Positions 17,341-25,646 are shown, counted from the first letter of the stretch. The stretch is DNA of 44,717 nt from Rhizobium sp. 2MFCol3.1 (GCF_000377565.1 NZ_KB898382.1:1-44717); one strand, 5' to 3'. Made by a program: numbers and translations. Notes: generated by a model not told the origin, from the sequence alone.

Positions 17341-17387
17341 CCCGCACACCTGCCGATTACGCAAACTATTGCCAAAAGGAGACGACC

Positions 17388-17990
17388 ATGGCTTTTGAAT
17401 TGCCTGAACTTCCCTACGATTACGAAGCGCTGCAGCCTTTCATGTCGAAGGAAACCCTGGAGTTCCACCACGACAAGCACCACAAGGCTTATGTCGACAA
17501 CGGCAACAAGCTTGCGGCGGAAGCCGGTCTCGCCGACCTCTCGCTCGAAGACGTCGTCAAGAAGTCCTTCGGCACCAATGCCGGCCTCTTCAACAACGCT
17601 GCCCAGCACTACAACCACGTCCATTTCTGGAAGTGGATGAAGAAGGGCGGCGGCGGCAACAAGCTGCCTTCCAAGCTCGAAGCGGCCATCAACTCCGATC
17701 TCGGCGGCTATGACAAGTTCAAGGCCGATTTCGTCGCTGCCGGCACCACCCAGTTCGGCTCCGGCTGGGCTTGGGTTTCCGTCAAGAACGGCAAGCTCGA
17801 AATCTCCAAGACCCCGAACGGCGAAAACCCGCTCGTCCACGGCGCCACCCCGATCCTCGGCGTCGACGTCTGGGAGCACTCCTACTACATCGACTACCGC
17901 AACGCCCGTCCGAAGTACCTCGAAGCCTTCGTCGACAGCCTGATCAACTGGGACTACGTCCTGGAACGCTACGAAGCCGCAACCAAGTAA
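17388..17990 (+). CDS. sodB: Superoxide dismutase, Fe/Mn family (Fe-type or cambialistic)
   Basis: A 200-residue enzyme that converts superoxide to hydrogen peroxide and oxygen, probably cytosolic. Metal ligands are His27 (FHHDKHH), His77 (YNHVHFW), Asp160 and His164 (DVWEHSYYIDY). Gln73 in NNAAQHYNH is the position that marks the Fe type, while the Mn-type glutamine further on (around residue 145) is absent. The rhizobial homologue is reported to work with either metal. AAGGAG sits 7 bases before the start, and a strong terminator follows. It is a single-gene transcript. Confidence 0.93.
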   Translation: MAFELPELPYDYEALQPFMSKETLEFHHDKHHKAYVDNGNKLAAEAGLADLSLEDVVKKSFGTNAGLFNNAAQHYNHVHFWKWMKKGGGGNKLPSKLEAAINSDLGGYDKFKADFVAAGTTQFGSGWAWVSVKNGKLEISKTPNGENPLVHGATPILGVDVWEHSYYIDYRNARPKYLEAFVDSLINWDYVLERYEAATK

Positions 17991-18015
17991 GCCGGTTTTG
18001 AGAGAGTGACGAGAG

Positions 18016-18043
18016 CACCCGGTGGAGACGCCGGGTGTTTTTG
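18016..18043 (+). terminator. Rho-independent terminator of sodB
   Basis: CACCCGG pairs with CCGGGTG across an 8-base loop and is followed directly by TTTTTG. It lies 26 bases past the sodB stop codon. This is the clearest plus-strand terminator in the window. Confidence 0.85.
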
Positions 18044-18086
18044 TTTGTGTCACATCCCTGTCACCCACCCCACCTAATCCGGCACC

Positions 18087-18935
18087 ATGACCCAATCGCT
18101 CCCCCTGTTCCGCTTCGGCATCGTCGCCGACCCGCAATATGCCGCCCGCGAGCCGCATACCGGCATGGACCGCTATTACGAAAACAGCCCCGCCAAGCTG
18201 AAAGCCGCGATCGAGGTCTTCAACGCGGAGGATCTGAGCTTCGTCATCACGCTGGGCGACATCATCGACCGCGATTTCAAAAGCTTCGACGCCATCCTTC
18301 CTGTCTATGACGCCCTGGAGCACGACAATCTCTTCCTGCTGGGCAACCACGACTTCGCCGTCGCACCCGAGCACCTGGAAGACGTCGCCGCCCGCCTCGG
18401 CATGCCGGCGCCCTATTACAGCCTCGCCACTCACGGCTGGCGCTTCATCATGCTCGATGGCAACGAAGTCAGCACCTTCGGCCCGCCGGAGGGCCACCCC
18501 TATCGCGAGATCGCGGCGGAAAAGCTCGCCGAACTCCGCGCCGCCGGCGCCATCAACGCCGAAGTCTGGAACGCCATGGTCAGCGACCGCCAGTTCGACT
18601 GGTTGAAATCGGAGATCGCCGACGCATCCGAGCGCGGCGAACGCGTCATCGTCATGAACCACTACCCGGTCTATCCGCCCAACCAGCACGACTGCTGGGA
18701 CCGCGAACGCATGATCGAACTGCTGACAAAAAGCCCCAACGTCATGGCCTATTTCAACGGCCACAACCACGTCGGCAATTACGGCGCGGTCGACGACTGC
18801 CACTTCGTCAACTTCAAGGGCATGGTCGACACCGAGAAAGAAAACACCTTCGCCATCGTCGACGTCCACGCCGACCGCATCGAGATCCGCGGCTTCGGCC
18901 GCGAGGAGAGCAGGGTGCTGGCGCTGAGGGGCTAG
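18087..18935 (+). CDS. Metallophosphoesterase, ADP-ribose/CDP-alcohol diphosphatase type
   Basis: 282 residues with a full set of metallophosphoesterase motifs: Asp15-Pro-Gln17 (VADPQY), GDIIDRDF (Asp58, with Asp61), GNHD (Asn87, His88), His192 (MNHYPVY), and GHNH (His226, His228). Gln in place of the usual first His (DxQ rather than DxH) is the mark of the Mn-dependent ADP-ribose/CDP-alcohol diphosphatase group. It probably hydrolyses a nucleotide diphosphate bond. There is no signal peptide. It converges on the AraC gene with only 7 bases between stops. Confidence 0.82.
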   Translation: MTQSLPLFRFGIVADPQYAAREPHTGMDRYYENSPAKLKAAIEVFNAEDLSFVITLGDIIDRDFKSFDAILPVYDALEHDNLFLLGNHDFAVAPEHLEDVAARLGMPAPYYSLATHGWRFIMLDGNEVSTFGPPEGHPYREIAAEKLAELRAAGAINAEVWNAMVSDRQFDWLKSEIADASERGERVIVMNHYPVYPPNQHDCWDRERMIELLTKSPNVMAYFNGHNHVGNYGAVDDCHFVNFKGMVDTEKENTFAIVDVHADRIEIRGFGREESRVLALRG

Positions 18936-18942
18936 GCAGCCC

Positions 18943-19857
18943 CTAAGCCGCTGCGGTCTCCATCGGCAAACCCCGGATCTCGCTCACATCCCGCTTCGGC
19001 GGCGTGCCGAACATGCGGGCGTATTCGCGGCTGAACTGCGAGGCGCTTTCATAGCCCACCTGATAGGCGGCGCTTGCCACGTTGGCGCCGTCGGTGACCA
19101 TCAGCCGGCGGGCTTCGAGCAGGCGCATGTGCTTCTGGTATTGCAGCGGCGTCATCGAGGTCAGCGTCTTGAAATGCTGGTGAAACGAGGAGGGGCTCAT
19201 GCGCGCCACGGCCGCCAGTTCCTCGATCCTGATGGGTTCAGCGAAATTGTCGCGCAGCCGGTAGATCGCATCGCTCATCCGCCGCGCATGGCTGCCGGGA
19301 AGCGCCAGCTTGCAGATCTCGCGGCCGTTCGGCCCTGTCAGCAGCCAGTAGCAGATCTCCCGCATGATCGAGCGCGCCAGCACGGGGATGGCCTTCGGCG
19401 TCTCCATGAGGTTGAGCAGCCGGCGCACGCAGTCCTGCAGCGCTTCGTCGAAATCCTGCACGAAGACGCAGGCGATGCCGTCGCCGGATGGCTTCGGCGG
19501 GTTTTCGAGATCATCCATCATCTCGCGCATCAGCGCAGGATCGAAATCGATGTTGAGGCCGAGATAGGGCTGCTCGGGGCTCGCCTCGACGATCTGGCCG
19601 GAGGCGGGGAGTTCGACGGTGACGATCAGCAGCTGGTTCTCGCCATAGTCCAGCACCCGGTCGCCGCTCAGGATCCGCTTGGCGCCCTGCAGCACCACGC
19701 AGATGGTCGGCCGATAGATGCGGTGATGCGGTATCACCGGCTGGCTGACGCGCGAGATCGCCAGCCCCGGCACGGGCACCGGCATGGCAAACGACCCGTC
19801 GCCGCCACCGACCGCATCTATATAGCGCGACACCATGTCCTTCAGCGCTTCCGCCAT
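18943..19857 (-). CDS. AraC-family regulator with N-terminal AraC_N domain
   Basis: About 304 residues. The first half is a cupin-like AraC_N sensor (RIYRPTICVVLQGAKRILSG and YGENQLLIVTVELPASGQ). The C-terminal helix-turn-helices are IRIEELAAVARMSPSSFHQH and ASAAYQVGYESASQFSREY. The start at 19857 has GGAGAG 5 bases before it; upstream in-frame starts exist but lack this. It is divergent from an SDR gene, the usual arrangement for this type, in which the regulator controls the neighbouring reductase. The ligand is unknown. Confidence 0.88.
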   Translation of the reverse strand: MAEALKDMVSRYIDAVGGGDGSFAMPVPVPGLAISRVSQPVIPHHRIYRPTICVVLQGAKRILSGDRVLDYGENQLLIVTVELPASGQIVEASPEQPYLGLNIDFDPALMREMMDDLENPPKPSGDGIACVFVQDFDEALQDCVRRLLNLMETPKAIPVLARSIMREICYWLLTGPNGREICKLALPGSHARRMSDAIYRLRDNFAEPIRIEELAAVARMSPSSFHQHFKTLTSMTPLQYQKHMRLLEARRLMVTDGANVASAAYQVGYESASQFSREYARMFGTPPKRDVSEIRGLPMETAAA

Positions 19858-19882
19858 GCTGCTCTCCATCAAAACCACCGGG

Positions 19883-19899
19883 AGTGATCTTAGATCACT
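19883..19899. promoter_or_regulatory. Palindrome in the AraC/SDR divergent promoter
   Basis: AGTGATC-TTA-GATCACT, a perfect 7-base inverted repeat with a 3-base spacer, 25 bases from the AraC start and about 120 from the SDR start. It may be the site of this AraC protein or of another dimeric regulator; AraC proteins more often use direct repeats. Confidence 0.5.
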
Positions 19900-20017
19900 G
19901 GCTTCAGGCCGCAAGCCGATTGGAGGAATAGGCAAGAAATTCGAGAGTTCCGGCATTCAGCAAAGAGGGTGTGCGGGCGTAGCATCAGGCCATCGAATGA
20001 GCCCCAAGGAGCCTGTC

Positions 20018-20797
20018 ATGCCGAGTGAAAATCAAGCAAATTCAAAGAACAAGATCGCCATCGTCACTGGCGGTGGTCGCGGCCTCGGCCGCAACACGGT
20101 GGTCAGCCTCGCCAGGCGCGGCGTCAATGTCATCCTGACCTACAACACGAATAAGGCAGAAGCCGAAAGCGCTGTCGCCGAGATCGAGGCCGCAGGCGCC
20201 AAGGCCATCGGCCTCCAGCTCGACACCGGCAATGCCGGTTCATTCGACGCTTTCGTTGCAAGCGTCCGCCAGGCGCTGGAAGCCTTCGGAGCCAAGGATT
20301 TCGACTATCTCGTCAACAACGCCGGCACCAGCTACCACGCCCCGATCGCCGAAACGACCGAGGAAGCCTTCGACGGCCTCGTCAACGTCCACCTGAAGGG
20401 CGTCTTCTTCCTGACCCAGAAGCTCCTGCCGCTGATGGCCGATGGCGGCCGCATCATCAACATCTCGAGCGGCCTTGCCCGCTTCAGCGTTCCCGGCAGC
20501 TCGGCCTATGCGGCCATGAAGGGCGCGATCGAGGTCTTGACCCGCTACCTCGCCAAGGAACTCGGCGCCCGCGGCATCACCGCCAACACGGTGGCACCAG
20601 GCGCCGTGATGACTGATTTCAGCGGCGGCATCGTCCGCGACAATCCCGTGGTCAACAAGATGGTGTCAGACATGACGGCCCTCGGCCGCCCCGGCGTCGC
20701 CGACGATATCGGCCCGATGATCGCCTCGCTGCTGTCTGATGACAATCGCTGGGTCAACGGCCAGCGCATCGAAGTCTCCGGCGGCGCCGCCCTCTGA
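20018..20797 (+). CDS. Short-chain dehydrogenase/reductase (classical SDR)
   Basis: 259 residues. The cofactor motif TGGGRGLG is at 17-24, NNAG at 100-103, the catalytic serine is near 150, and Tyr164-x3-Lys168 (YAAMK) completes the active site. The Thr/Asn/Lys after beta strand 2 (LTYNTNKAEA) hint at NADPH. The end VNGQRIEVSGGAAL is typical. AAGGAG lies 7 bases before the ATG at 20018; an upstream in-frame extension runs into the divergent promoter and is rejected. It is probably controlled by the divergent AraC regulator. The substrate is unknown; 3-oxoacyl or sugar reductases share these motifs. Confidence 0.88.
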   Translation: MPSENQANSKNKIAIVTGGGRGLGRNTVVSLARRGVNVILTYNTNKAEAESAVAEIEAAGAKAIGLQLDTGNAGSFDAFVASVRQALEAFGAKDFDYLVNNAGTSYHAPIAETTEEAFDGLVNVHLKGVFFLTQKLLPLMADGGRIINISSGLARFSVPGSSAYAAMKGAIEVLTRYLAKELGARGITANTVAPGAVMTDFSGGIVRDNPVVNKMVSDMTALGRPGVADDIGPMIASLLSDDNRWVNGQRIEVSGGAAL

Positions 20798-20810
20798 GGA
20801 TGAACACCAG

Positions 20811-20840
20811 CCGTCCCCATGATTCCAGTCGCGGGGACGG
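20811..20840. terminator. Hairpin between the convergent SDR and WYL genes
   Basis: CCGTCCCC pairs with GGGGACGG around a 14-base loop, immediately after the SDR stop. It may serve both convergent genes. There is no U-tract. Confidence 0.4.
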
Positions 20841-20842
20841 TG

Positions 20843-21547
20843 TCAGATCGCCGAAACGGCGGCCGGCGTCTGTGTCCACCCCGAGGTCCAGAGCGTCCGC
20901 AAGCCGTCGCCTTCACCCTTGAAGAAGCCCTCGGCCTGCACGCAGCGCTCGACCCGGTCGCTGCGGAAATTGCGGATCGCCTCGCGCAACTCGCACCAGG
21001 CAACGATGTTCGAGCTCTGCGAGTAATAAATGAGCGCGATCGGCCGGATCGTGCGCTGGCTGGCCCTGCCGAGCTCGTCGCGATAATCGAGCCTCAGCTT
21101 CCGTTCGTCGCGGATGGCACCGCGCACCAGCGAAAGGTCCAGCCCTTCCGGCGAAGGCGCGATCGTGCCCCAGGCGTAGAGCGCCTTTCCCTCCATCGCC
21201 TCTCTGAGCGGGGCCGGCACGGCGCCCGCGATTTTCTGGTTCACTCTCTTGGTCGCCTGCTTCAGCGCCGCGTCGCCGGTCCGCTCCACCAGCGCCAGCG
21301 ACAGCACGATCGCCTCCATCTCCTCGATCGTGAACATCAGCGGCGGCAGGTCGAAGCCGGGTCTCAGTATATAGCCGATGCCGCGCCCGCCCTCGATCGG
21401 CACGCGCATCGCCTGCAGCGCCGCGATGTCGCGGTAGATCGAGCGAACGGTCACCTCCAGCGCTTCGGCCATGACGGCGGCCGTCACCGGCCGCTTCGCC
21501 AGCCGCAACAGCTGGATGATCTCGAAAAGCCGGGACGCCTTGCGCAT
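20843..21547 (-). CDS. YafY-family HTH/WYL regulator
   Basis: About 234 residues. An N-terminal winged helix (SRLFEIIQLLRLAKRPVTAA, LEVTVRSIYRDIAALQAMRV) is followed by a WYL-domain region (LDYRDELGRASQRTIRPIALIYY). YafY-type proteins are ligand-sensing repressors that often control an adjacent gene. GGAGGAGAGG directly precedes the ATG at 21547. A perfect palindrome lies 23 bases upstream, between this gene and the divergent LysE-type exporter. Confidence 0.88.
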   Translation of the reverse strand: MRKASRLFEIIQLLRLAKRPVTAAVMAEALEVTVRSIYRDIAALQAMRVPIEGGRGIGYILRPGFDLPPLMFTIEEMEAIVLSLALVERTGDAALKQATKRVNQKIAGAVPAPLREAMEGKALYAWGTIAPSPEGLDLSLVRGAIRDERKLRLDYRDELGRASQRTIRPIALIYYSQSSNIVAWCELREAIRNFRSDRVERCVQAEGFFKGEGDGLRTLWTSGWTQTPAAVSAI

Positions 21548-21569
21548 ATCCTCTCCTCCGCCAAACGCT

Positions 21570-21589
21570 ACTGACACTACACTGTCAGT
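21570..21589. promoter_or_regulatory. Palindromic operator between the WYL regulator and LysE exporter
   Basis: ACTGACA-CTACAC-TGTCAGT, a perfect 7-base inverted repeat with a 6-base spacer. Similar TGTCAGT repeats are commonly found upstream of YafY-type regulators. The most likely protein to bind it is the adjacent WYL regulator. Confidence 0.7.
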
Positions 21590-21675
21590 TGGGCCGTCGT
21601 ACAGATCATCCTATCGAATTGAAATTCAACGCTATCCGCAAGCTCTGCATCGCGGATCGACGATGGACAACTGAC

Positions 21676-22311
21676 ATGACCTACAGCGAAAACCTCTGGC
21701 TTTATTTCACTCTTCTCTTCGGCATCATCATCGTCCCGGGCATGGACATGCTCTTCGTGCTCGCCAATTCGCTGACGTCTGGCCGGCGCGCCGGAATGGC
21801 GGCGACGGCGGGCATCATGGCGGGCGGGGCAGTGCATTCGCTTTATGGCGCGATCGGCGTCGGCCTTCTGGCGACGCTGCTCCCGGCGCTGTTCAACCCG
21901 CTGCTCTTCATCGGCGCCGCCTACATGGCCTGGATCGGCTACACCCTGATCGCAAGCTCCATCACGGTCTCATCAGTCGAAGGCGGCACGAGCTCAGGCT
22001 GGCGCGCATTCCGCCAGGGCGCCATCACCTGCCTCATCAATCCCAAGGCCTATCTCTTCATGCTGGCGGTCTATCCGCAGTTCCTGAAGCCAATCTATGG
22101 ACCGATCTGGCTGCAGGGCATCGTCATGGGGCTGATGACCATGGCGACCCAGGCGGCGATCTACGGCACCGTCGCCGTCACCGCCTCGCGCAGCCGCACG
22201 CTGCTGATCTCCAACCCCAGTGCCACCATCCTCGTCGGCCGCATCGCCGGCGGCCTTTTGGTGGCGATTGCGATCCTTACCGCCTGGCACGGCTGGCGGA
22301 CGCCGGCATGA
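21676..22311 (+). CDS. LysE/RhtB-family amino acid exporter
   Basis: 211 residues with about six membrane helices and the LysE signature GIIIVPGMDMLFVLANSLTS near the start, then GRRAGMAATAGIMAGGAVHS and FRQGAITCLINPKAYLF. The family exports amino acids or related metabolites across the inner membrane. The ATG at 21676 has only a weak ribosome site; a longer in-frame extension with a TTG start would overlap the operator and is rejected. It is divergent from the WYL regulator, its probable repressor. The substrate is unknown. Confidence 0.85.
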   Translation: MTYSENLWLYFTLLFGIIIVPGMDMLFVLANSLTSGRRAGMAATAGIMAGGAVHSLYGAIGVGLLATLLPALFNPLLFIGAAYMAWIGYTLIASSITVSSVEGGTSSGWRAFRQGAITCLINPKAYLFMLAVYPQFLKPIYGPIWLQGIVMGLMTMATQAAIYGTVAVTASRSRTLLISNPSATILVGRIAGGLLVAIAILTAWHGWRTPA

Positions 22312-22452
22312 AAGTGAGAAAACCGCAAATTCCTGAATTTATTACGCTCTCACCCACTTGTTACTTTTTAGCTGAGATTAATTTGCAATCATGCCCGCGT
22401 AAAAGCGAAGCGCCGGGCTTCGAAAATCTCGGTATCGAAGAGGAGTGGAGAC

Positions 22453-22905
22453 ATGAGACTAAAAGCAATCGTCGCGGCCGTGCTGGTCGCCGGCATGGGG
22501 GTTACGTCGGTGCTTGCGGCTGGAGAGGGCACGCATGAGGCACGTGAAGCCATGATGAAGAAGATCGGCGGCGCTACGGGCGCGCTTGCGGGTATCGCCA
22601 AGGGCGAAAAGCCCTACGACGCCGAAGCGGTGAAGACCGCGCTGTCGACCATCTCGGAAACCGCCAAGGCCTTCCCCGATCAGTTCAAGGCTGGCACGGA
22701 AAACGCATCCGCCGATTCCGAGGCGAGCCCGAAGATCTGGGAAAACATGGATGACTTCAAGGCGCGCGCGGCCAAGCTCGGCTCCGATGCCGATACGCTG
22801 CTTGCCCAGGTTCCGGCCGATGCCGCAGGCGTCGGCGCCGGCCTGAAGACCCTTGGCGCGAACTGCGGCGGCTGTCATCAGAACTACCGCATCAAGAAGG
22901 AATAG
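22453..22905 (+). CDS. Cytochrome c' (c556-like)
   Basis: A 150-residue periplasmic haem protein. A signal peptide ends near LAAGEG. The haem-binding CGGCH is at residues 138-142, close to the C-terminus, with Met34/Met35 as the possible axial position; this is the cytochrome c' four-helix plan. Cytochromes c' handle nitric oxide or shuttle electrons. GAGGAG precedes the start. It is followed, about 130 bases on, by a diheme cytochrome on the same strand, suggesting a shared respiratory or NO-related role. The 140-base AT-rich gap upstream probably contains the promoter. Confidence 0.9.
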   Translation: MRLKAIVAAVLVAGMGVTSVLAAGEGTHEAREAMMKKIGGATGALAGIAKGEKPYDAEAVKTALSTISETAKAFPDQFKAGTENASADSEASPKIWENMDDFKARAAKLGSDADTLLAQVPADAAGVGAGLKTLGANCGGCHQNYRIKKE

Positions 22906-23032
22906 TTCTCGCCCTTCCGTTCGTCTGGGGTGATCCTGCCTCGGCGATCCGCATCTACGATCCGTCCGGCCTTGCCCGTCGGGCGGATCGCTTTATGTCC
23001 AGTAAGCGTCAAGGACGATGGGAGAGCAGTGC

Positions 23033-23947
23033 ATGTTTCGCAGGTTTATCAGGTTTGTCCTCTGTCTCGTCGGCGTCGCCGTGGTCGGTGGCGCCGTCTT
23101 CTACCTGGTAACCGCGCCCAATCCGCTGCCTGAGAGCCATTGGGCCAATCTCGGCGCGCCCGATGTCAAGAACGGCGAAATGGTCTTCTGGGCCGGCGGC
23201 TGCGTCAGCTGTCACGCGGCGCCCGGTGCTGAAGGCGATGCCAAGCTGACGCTGTCTGGCGGGCTGGCGCTGAAGAGCCCCTTCGGCACCTTCCACGTTC
23301 CCAACATCTCGCCCGACGAGCAGGCCGGCATCGGCAACTGGACGCTCGGGCAATTCGGCAACGCCATGAAGCGCGGCGTGGCGCCCAATGGCGCGCATCT
23401 CTATCCGTCCTTCCCCTATGCTTCCTATACGCGGATGAGCGACAAGGACGTCAACGACCTCTATGCCTACATGAAGACCCTGCCGAAGAGCAGCAACGTC
23501 GCGCCGCCGCATGAGCTGCCATTCCCGTTCAACATCCGGCTGGCGCTCGGCGGCTGGAAGTTCCTCTATTTCAACGACAGCCCGCGCGTCGTCCTTGCCA
23601 ATGCCGACGACAAGGTCAAACGCGGCCAGTATCTGGTCGAGGGCCTCGGCCATTGCGGCGAATGTCACACCCCGCGCGATGCGCTGGGCGGCCTGAAGCC
23701 GGACCTGTGGCTCGCCGGCGCGCCCAATCCCGAGGGTGAGGGCACCATCCCCAACATCACGCCGGGCTCGAAGGCCATCGGCGAATGGAGCGAGGCCGAC
23801 ATCGCTAATTACCTCGAAACCGGCTTCACGCCCGATTTCGATTCGGCCGGCGGATCGATGACCGAGGTGCAGCAGAACGTCGCTCACCTACCCAAGGCTG
23901 ATCTGGAGGCGATTGCCGCCTACCTGAAGGCGGTGCCTGGTCATTGA
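23033..23947 (+). CDS. Membrane-anchored diheme cytochrome c
   Basis: 304 residues. A single N-terminal membrane helix (FVLCLVGVAVVGGAVFYLV) anchors a periplasmic domain with two haem sites, Cys57-Cys60-His61 (CVSCH) and Cys208-Cys211-His212 (CGECH). Words such as FGTFHVPNISPD and RGQYLVEGLGHCGECHTPR are those of the cytochrome subunits of alcohol/sugar dehydrogenases and of gluconate-type electron carriers. It probably passes electrons from a periplasmic dehydrogenase to the respiratory chain. GGGAGAG lies 6 bases before the ATG at 23033; another ATG at 23018 in frame is less likely. The dehydrogenase partner is not adjacent, although gcd lies about 7 kb away. Confidence 0.87.
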   Translation: MFRRFIRFVLCLVGVAVVGGAVFYLVTAPNPLPESHWANLGAPDVKNGEMVFWAGGCVSCHAAPGAEGDAKLTLSGGLALKSPFGTFHVPNISPDEQAGIGNWTLGQFGNAMKRGVAPNGAHLYPSFPYASYTRMSDKDVNDLYAYMKTLPKSSNVAPPHELPFPFNIRLALGGWKFLYFNDSPRVVLANADDKVKRGQYLVEGLGHCGECHTPRDALGGLKPDLWLAGAPNPEGEGTIPNITPGSKAIGEWSEADIANYLETGFTPDFDSAGGSMTEVQQNVAHLPKADLEAIAAYLKAVPGH

Positions 23948-24035
23948 GGGTAGAAATACCCCAAAATTGCCGCATTGCAGCATTTATTAGCAATTTCGAC
24001 TGAATGCCCCGCAGTGGCACGAAAGGCCAGCTGAA

Positions 24036-25028
24036 ATGCACAGCTCATCAGTATCTCCCGCCAGTGGTGCGGCCTCGAACGCCTCCGCCAATGATCTCGA
24101 AGCGGTGGCGCGCAAGGGCGGCAAGCTCAAGCGCATGGCGGTCCGCATCCCCACCTACATGGCCGATATCCGCGAGAACCCGGCCTGGCTGCCGATGTTC
24201 CTCCTCGCCCGCACCATTCCCGGCCGCCGCGCCCATTGGCTGACGGCCAAGAAGAGCAACGGCGCGATCGACAACCTGCCGACGATCTTCCAGGGCGTCA
24301 ACGCCGAAACCGCCGTCGATGCCCTGAACCGAGACGGCATCTTCCCCGATTTGCAGCTGCCGGCTGATATCACGCAGGAGATATCCGCCTTCGGCCACGC
24401 CACCCCGTGCTTCGGCAATTTCGACCGCAGAATAGAATTCACCGCATCGGACCACCGCGCCACCGAAGACAGGCTCGGCCGCCCGATCCTCTCCGGCCAC
24501 CATTTCGAGCGGGCGCTGGATTGCCCGGCGGTTCTGACCGTGCAGCGCGATCCGCTATTGTCGGAGATCGCCCGCCGCTATCTCGGCGCCCAGGCGCAAC
24601 TGATCACCACCCGCACATGGTGGAGCTTCCCCACCAAGGCCAGCGAAGCCGACCGCAGCCTTGCCTCGCTCGACAAGTATCACTTCGATCTCGATGACTG
24701 GCGGATGCTGAAGTTCTTCTTCTATCTCGTGGATGTGGATCAAGGCACCGGCCCGCACGTCTTCGTCCGTGGCAGCCACAACAAGCGCCGCATGAAGCAC
24801 CAGCTGACCCTGCTGGTCGGCCACCCCGCAGACGAGATCATTGATTACTACGGCAAGGACAGCCCTATCACGCTCACAGGCAAGGCCGGCTCCGGCTTCG
24901 TCGAAGACCCCTTCGGCTTCCACATGGGAACCGTCGCCACCGAAAAGCCGCGGCTGATGATGGAAATCGGCTTCGGCGTCTCCAAACCCTCCCGCCGCCG
25001 CTTCCACGGCGAACCGGTGCTGCGCTAG
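24036..25028 (+). CDS. PhyH-like Fe(II)/2-oxoglutarate dioxygenase
   Basis: 330 residues. The iron triad can be read as His216-x-Asp218 (KYHFDLDD) and His296 (GFHMG), with Arg306 (KPRLMMEIG) as the 2-oxoglutarate anchor. This matches the phytanoyl-CoA dioxygenase family, which hydroxylates diverse substrates. The first 110 residues are an extra N-terminal region with no motif I recognise. There is no signal peptide. The stop codon is inside a hairpin, CTGCGCT/AGCGCAG (25020-25037). Neighbours give no clue to the substrate. Confidence 0.72.
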   Translation: MHSSSVSPASGAASNASANDLEAVARKGGKLKRMAVRIPTYMADIRENPAWLPMFLLARTIPGRRAHWLTAKKSNGAIDNLPTIFQGVNAETAVDALNRDGIFPDLQLPADITQEISAFGHATPCFGNFDRRIEFTASDHRATEDRLGRPILSGHHFERALDCPAVLTVQRDPLLSEIARRYLGAQAQLITTRTWWSFPTKASEADRSLASLDKYHFDLDDWRMLKFFFYLVDVDQGTGPHVFVRGSHNKRRMKHQLTLLVGHPADEIIDYYGKDSPITLTGKAGSGFVEDPFGFHMGTVATEKPRLMMEIGFGVSKPSRRRFHGEPVLR

Positions 25029-25052
25029 GGAGCGCAGCCAATCTGGCGGACA

Positions 25053-25087
25053 TTGCAGACTATACGGAAATCCCGTATGGTCTAGTC
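25053..25087 (+). promoter_or_regulatory. BrnT promoter with embedded operator; predicted leaderless start
   Basis: TTGCAG (25053-25058), exactly 17 bases, then TATGGT (25076-25081). The 23-base quasi-palindrome ACTATACGG-AAATC-CCGTATGGT (25059-25081, perfect inner arms ATACGG/CCGTAT, eight of nine pairs overall) fills the spacer and overlaps the -10. Transcription would start at about 25088, which is the A of the ATG. There is no ribosome site before it, so the mRNA is probably leaderless and autorepressed by the antitoxin complex. Confidence 0.6.
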
Positions 25088-25366
25088 ATGACGACAGACA
25101 GGTTCGATCCCAGGAAGGACGCGGCCAATCTCGAAAAGCACAAGCTGTCGCTGGCCTTTGGCGACAGGATCTTTGCTGAGGACGAGAACCATTTGATCAT
25201 TCCGTCAATTCGCGAGGTCGATGGCGAGGAACGGTTCAAGGTGGTCGGGCTTGTCGAGCAGAAACTGTTCACCGGCGTCTTCGTCTGGCGGGGCAATCTG
25301 CCCCGCTTCATGTCGGTGAGAAGGAGCAATGAGAGTGAAGAACGAGCCTATCGTGCTGCCGGCTGA
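25088..25366 (+). CDS. brnT: BrnT-family ribonuclease toxin
   Basis: 92 residues. The start DRFDPRKDAANLEKHKLSLAF is the BrnT signature (F-D-x2-K-x3-N-x2-KH-x-L-x-F), and EERFKVVGLVEQKLFTGVFV continues the RelE-like core. BrnT toxins cut RNA and stop translation, and are held in check by an antitoxin encoded just downstream. The next gene overlaps its last 38 bases, the toxin-first order usual for brnTA. The antitoxin here is an HTH protein rather than the usual BrnA ribbon-helix-helix. Confidence 0.85.
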   Translation: MTTDRFDPRKDAANLEKHKLSLAFGDRIFAEDENHLIIPSIREVDGEERFKVVGLVEQKLFTGVFVWRGNLPRFMSVRRSNESEERAYRAAG

Positions 25367-25613
25367 TCCTGCTGACGCCGACGATTTCGGCGTAACGGCC
25401 GAAGCGCTGGATCGCGCCCAGCGCGCCCGCCTCATCCGCCGGACGAGAACCCAGCTCGGCCTCTCGCAATCCGAATTCGCGCGCCGTTTCCATGTGCCCG
25501 TCGGCACCTTGCGCGATTGGGAGCAGGCTCGCGCGACGGCACCGGAATTCGCCGTCGCTTATATGCGGGTGATCGAGCAGTTTCCCGAGATCGTCGCGAA
25601 GGCCGTTGCCTGA
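25329..25613 (+). CDS. HTH antitoxin partner of BrnT
   Basis: 94 residues. An acidic N-terminal half (about 1-40) precedes a helix-turn-helix of the XRE type: RTRTQLGLSQSEFARRFHVP then VGTLRDWEQARATAPEFA. It overlaps brnT by 38 bases, implying coupled translation. It probably binds the toxin and the palindrome at 25059-25081. Classical BrnA antitoxins are ribbon-helix-helix proteins, so the pairing of BrnT with an XRE protein is a variant, known from other BrnT homologues. The start could also be MRVKNEP; no other is better. Confidence 0.82.
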   Translation: MRVKNEPIVLPADPADADDFGVTAEALDRAQRARLIRRTRTQLGLSQSEFARRFHVPVGTLRDWEQARATAPEFAVAYMRVIEQFPEIVAKAVA

Positions 25614-25646
25614 CCAAGCCTACGGACAGGTCGGCCTAACAGACCT

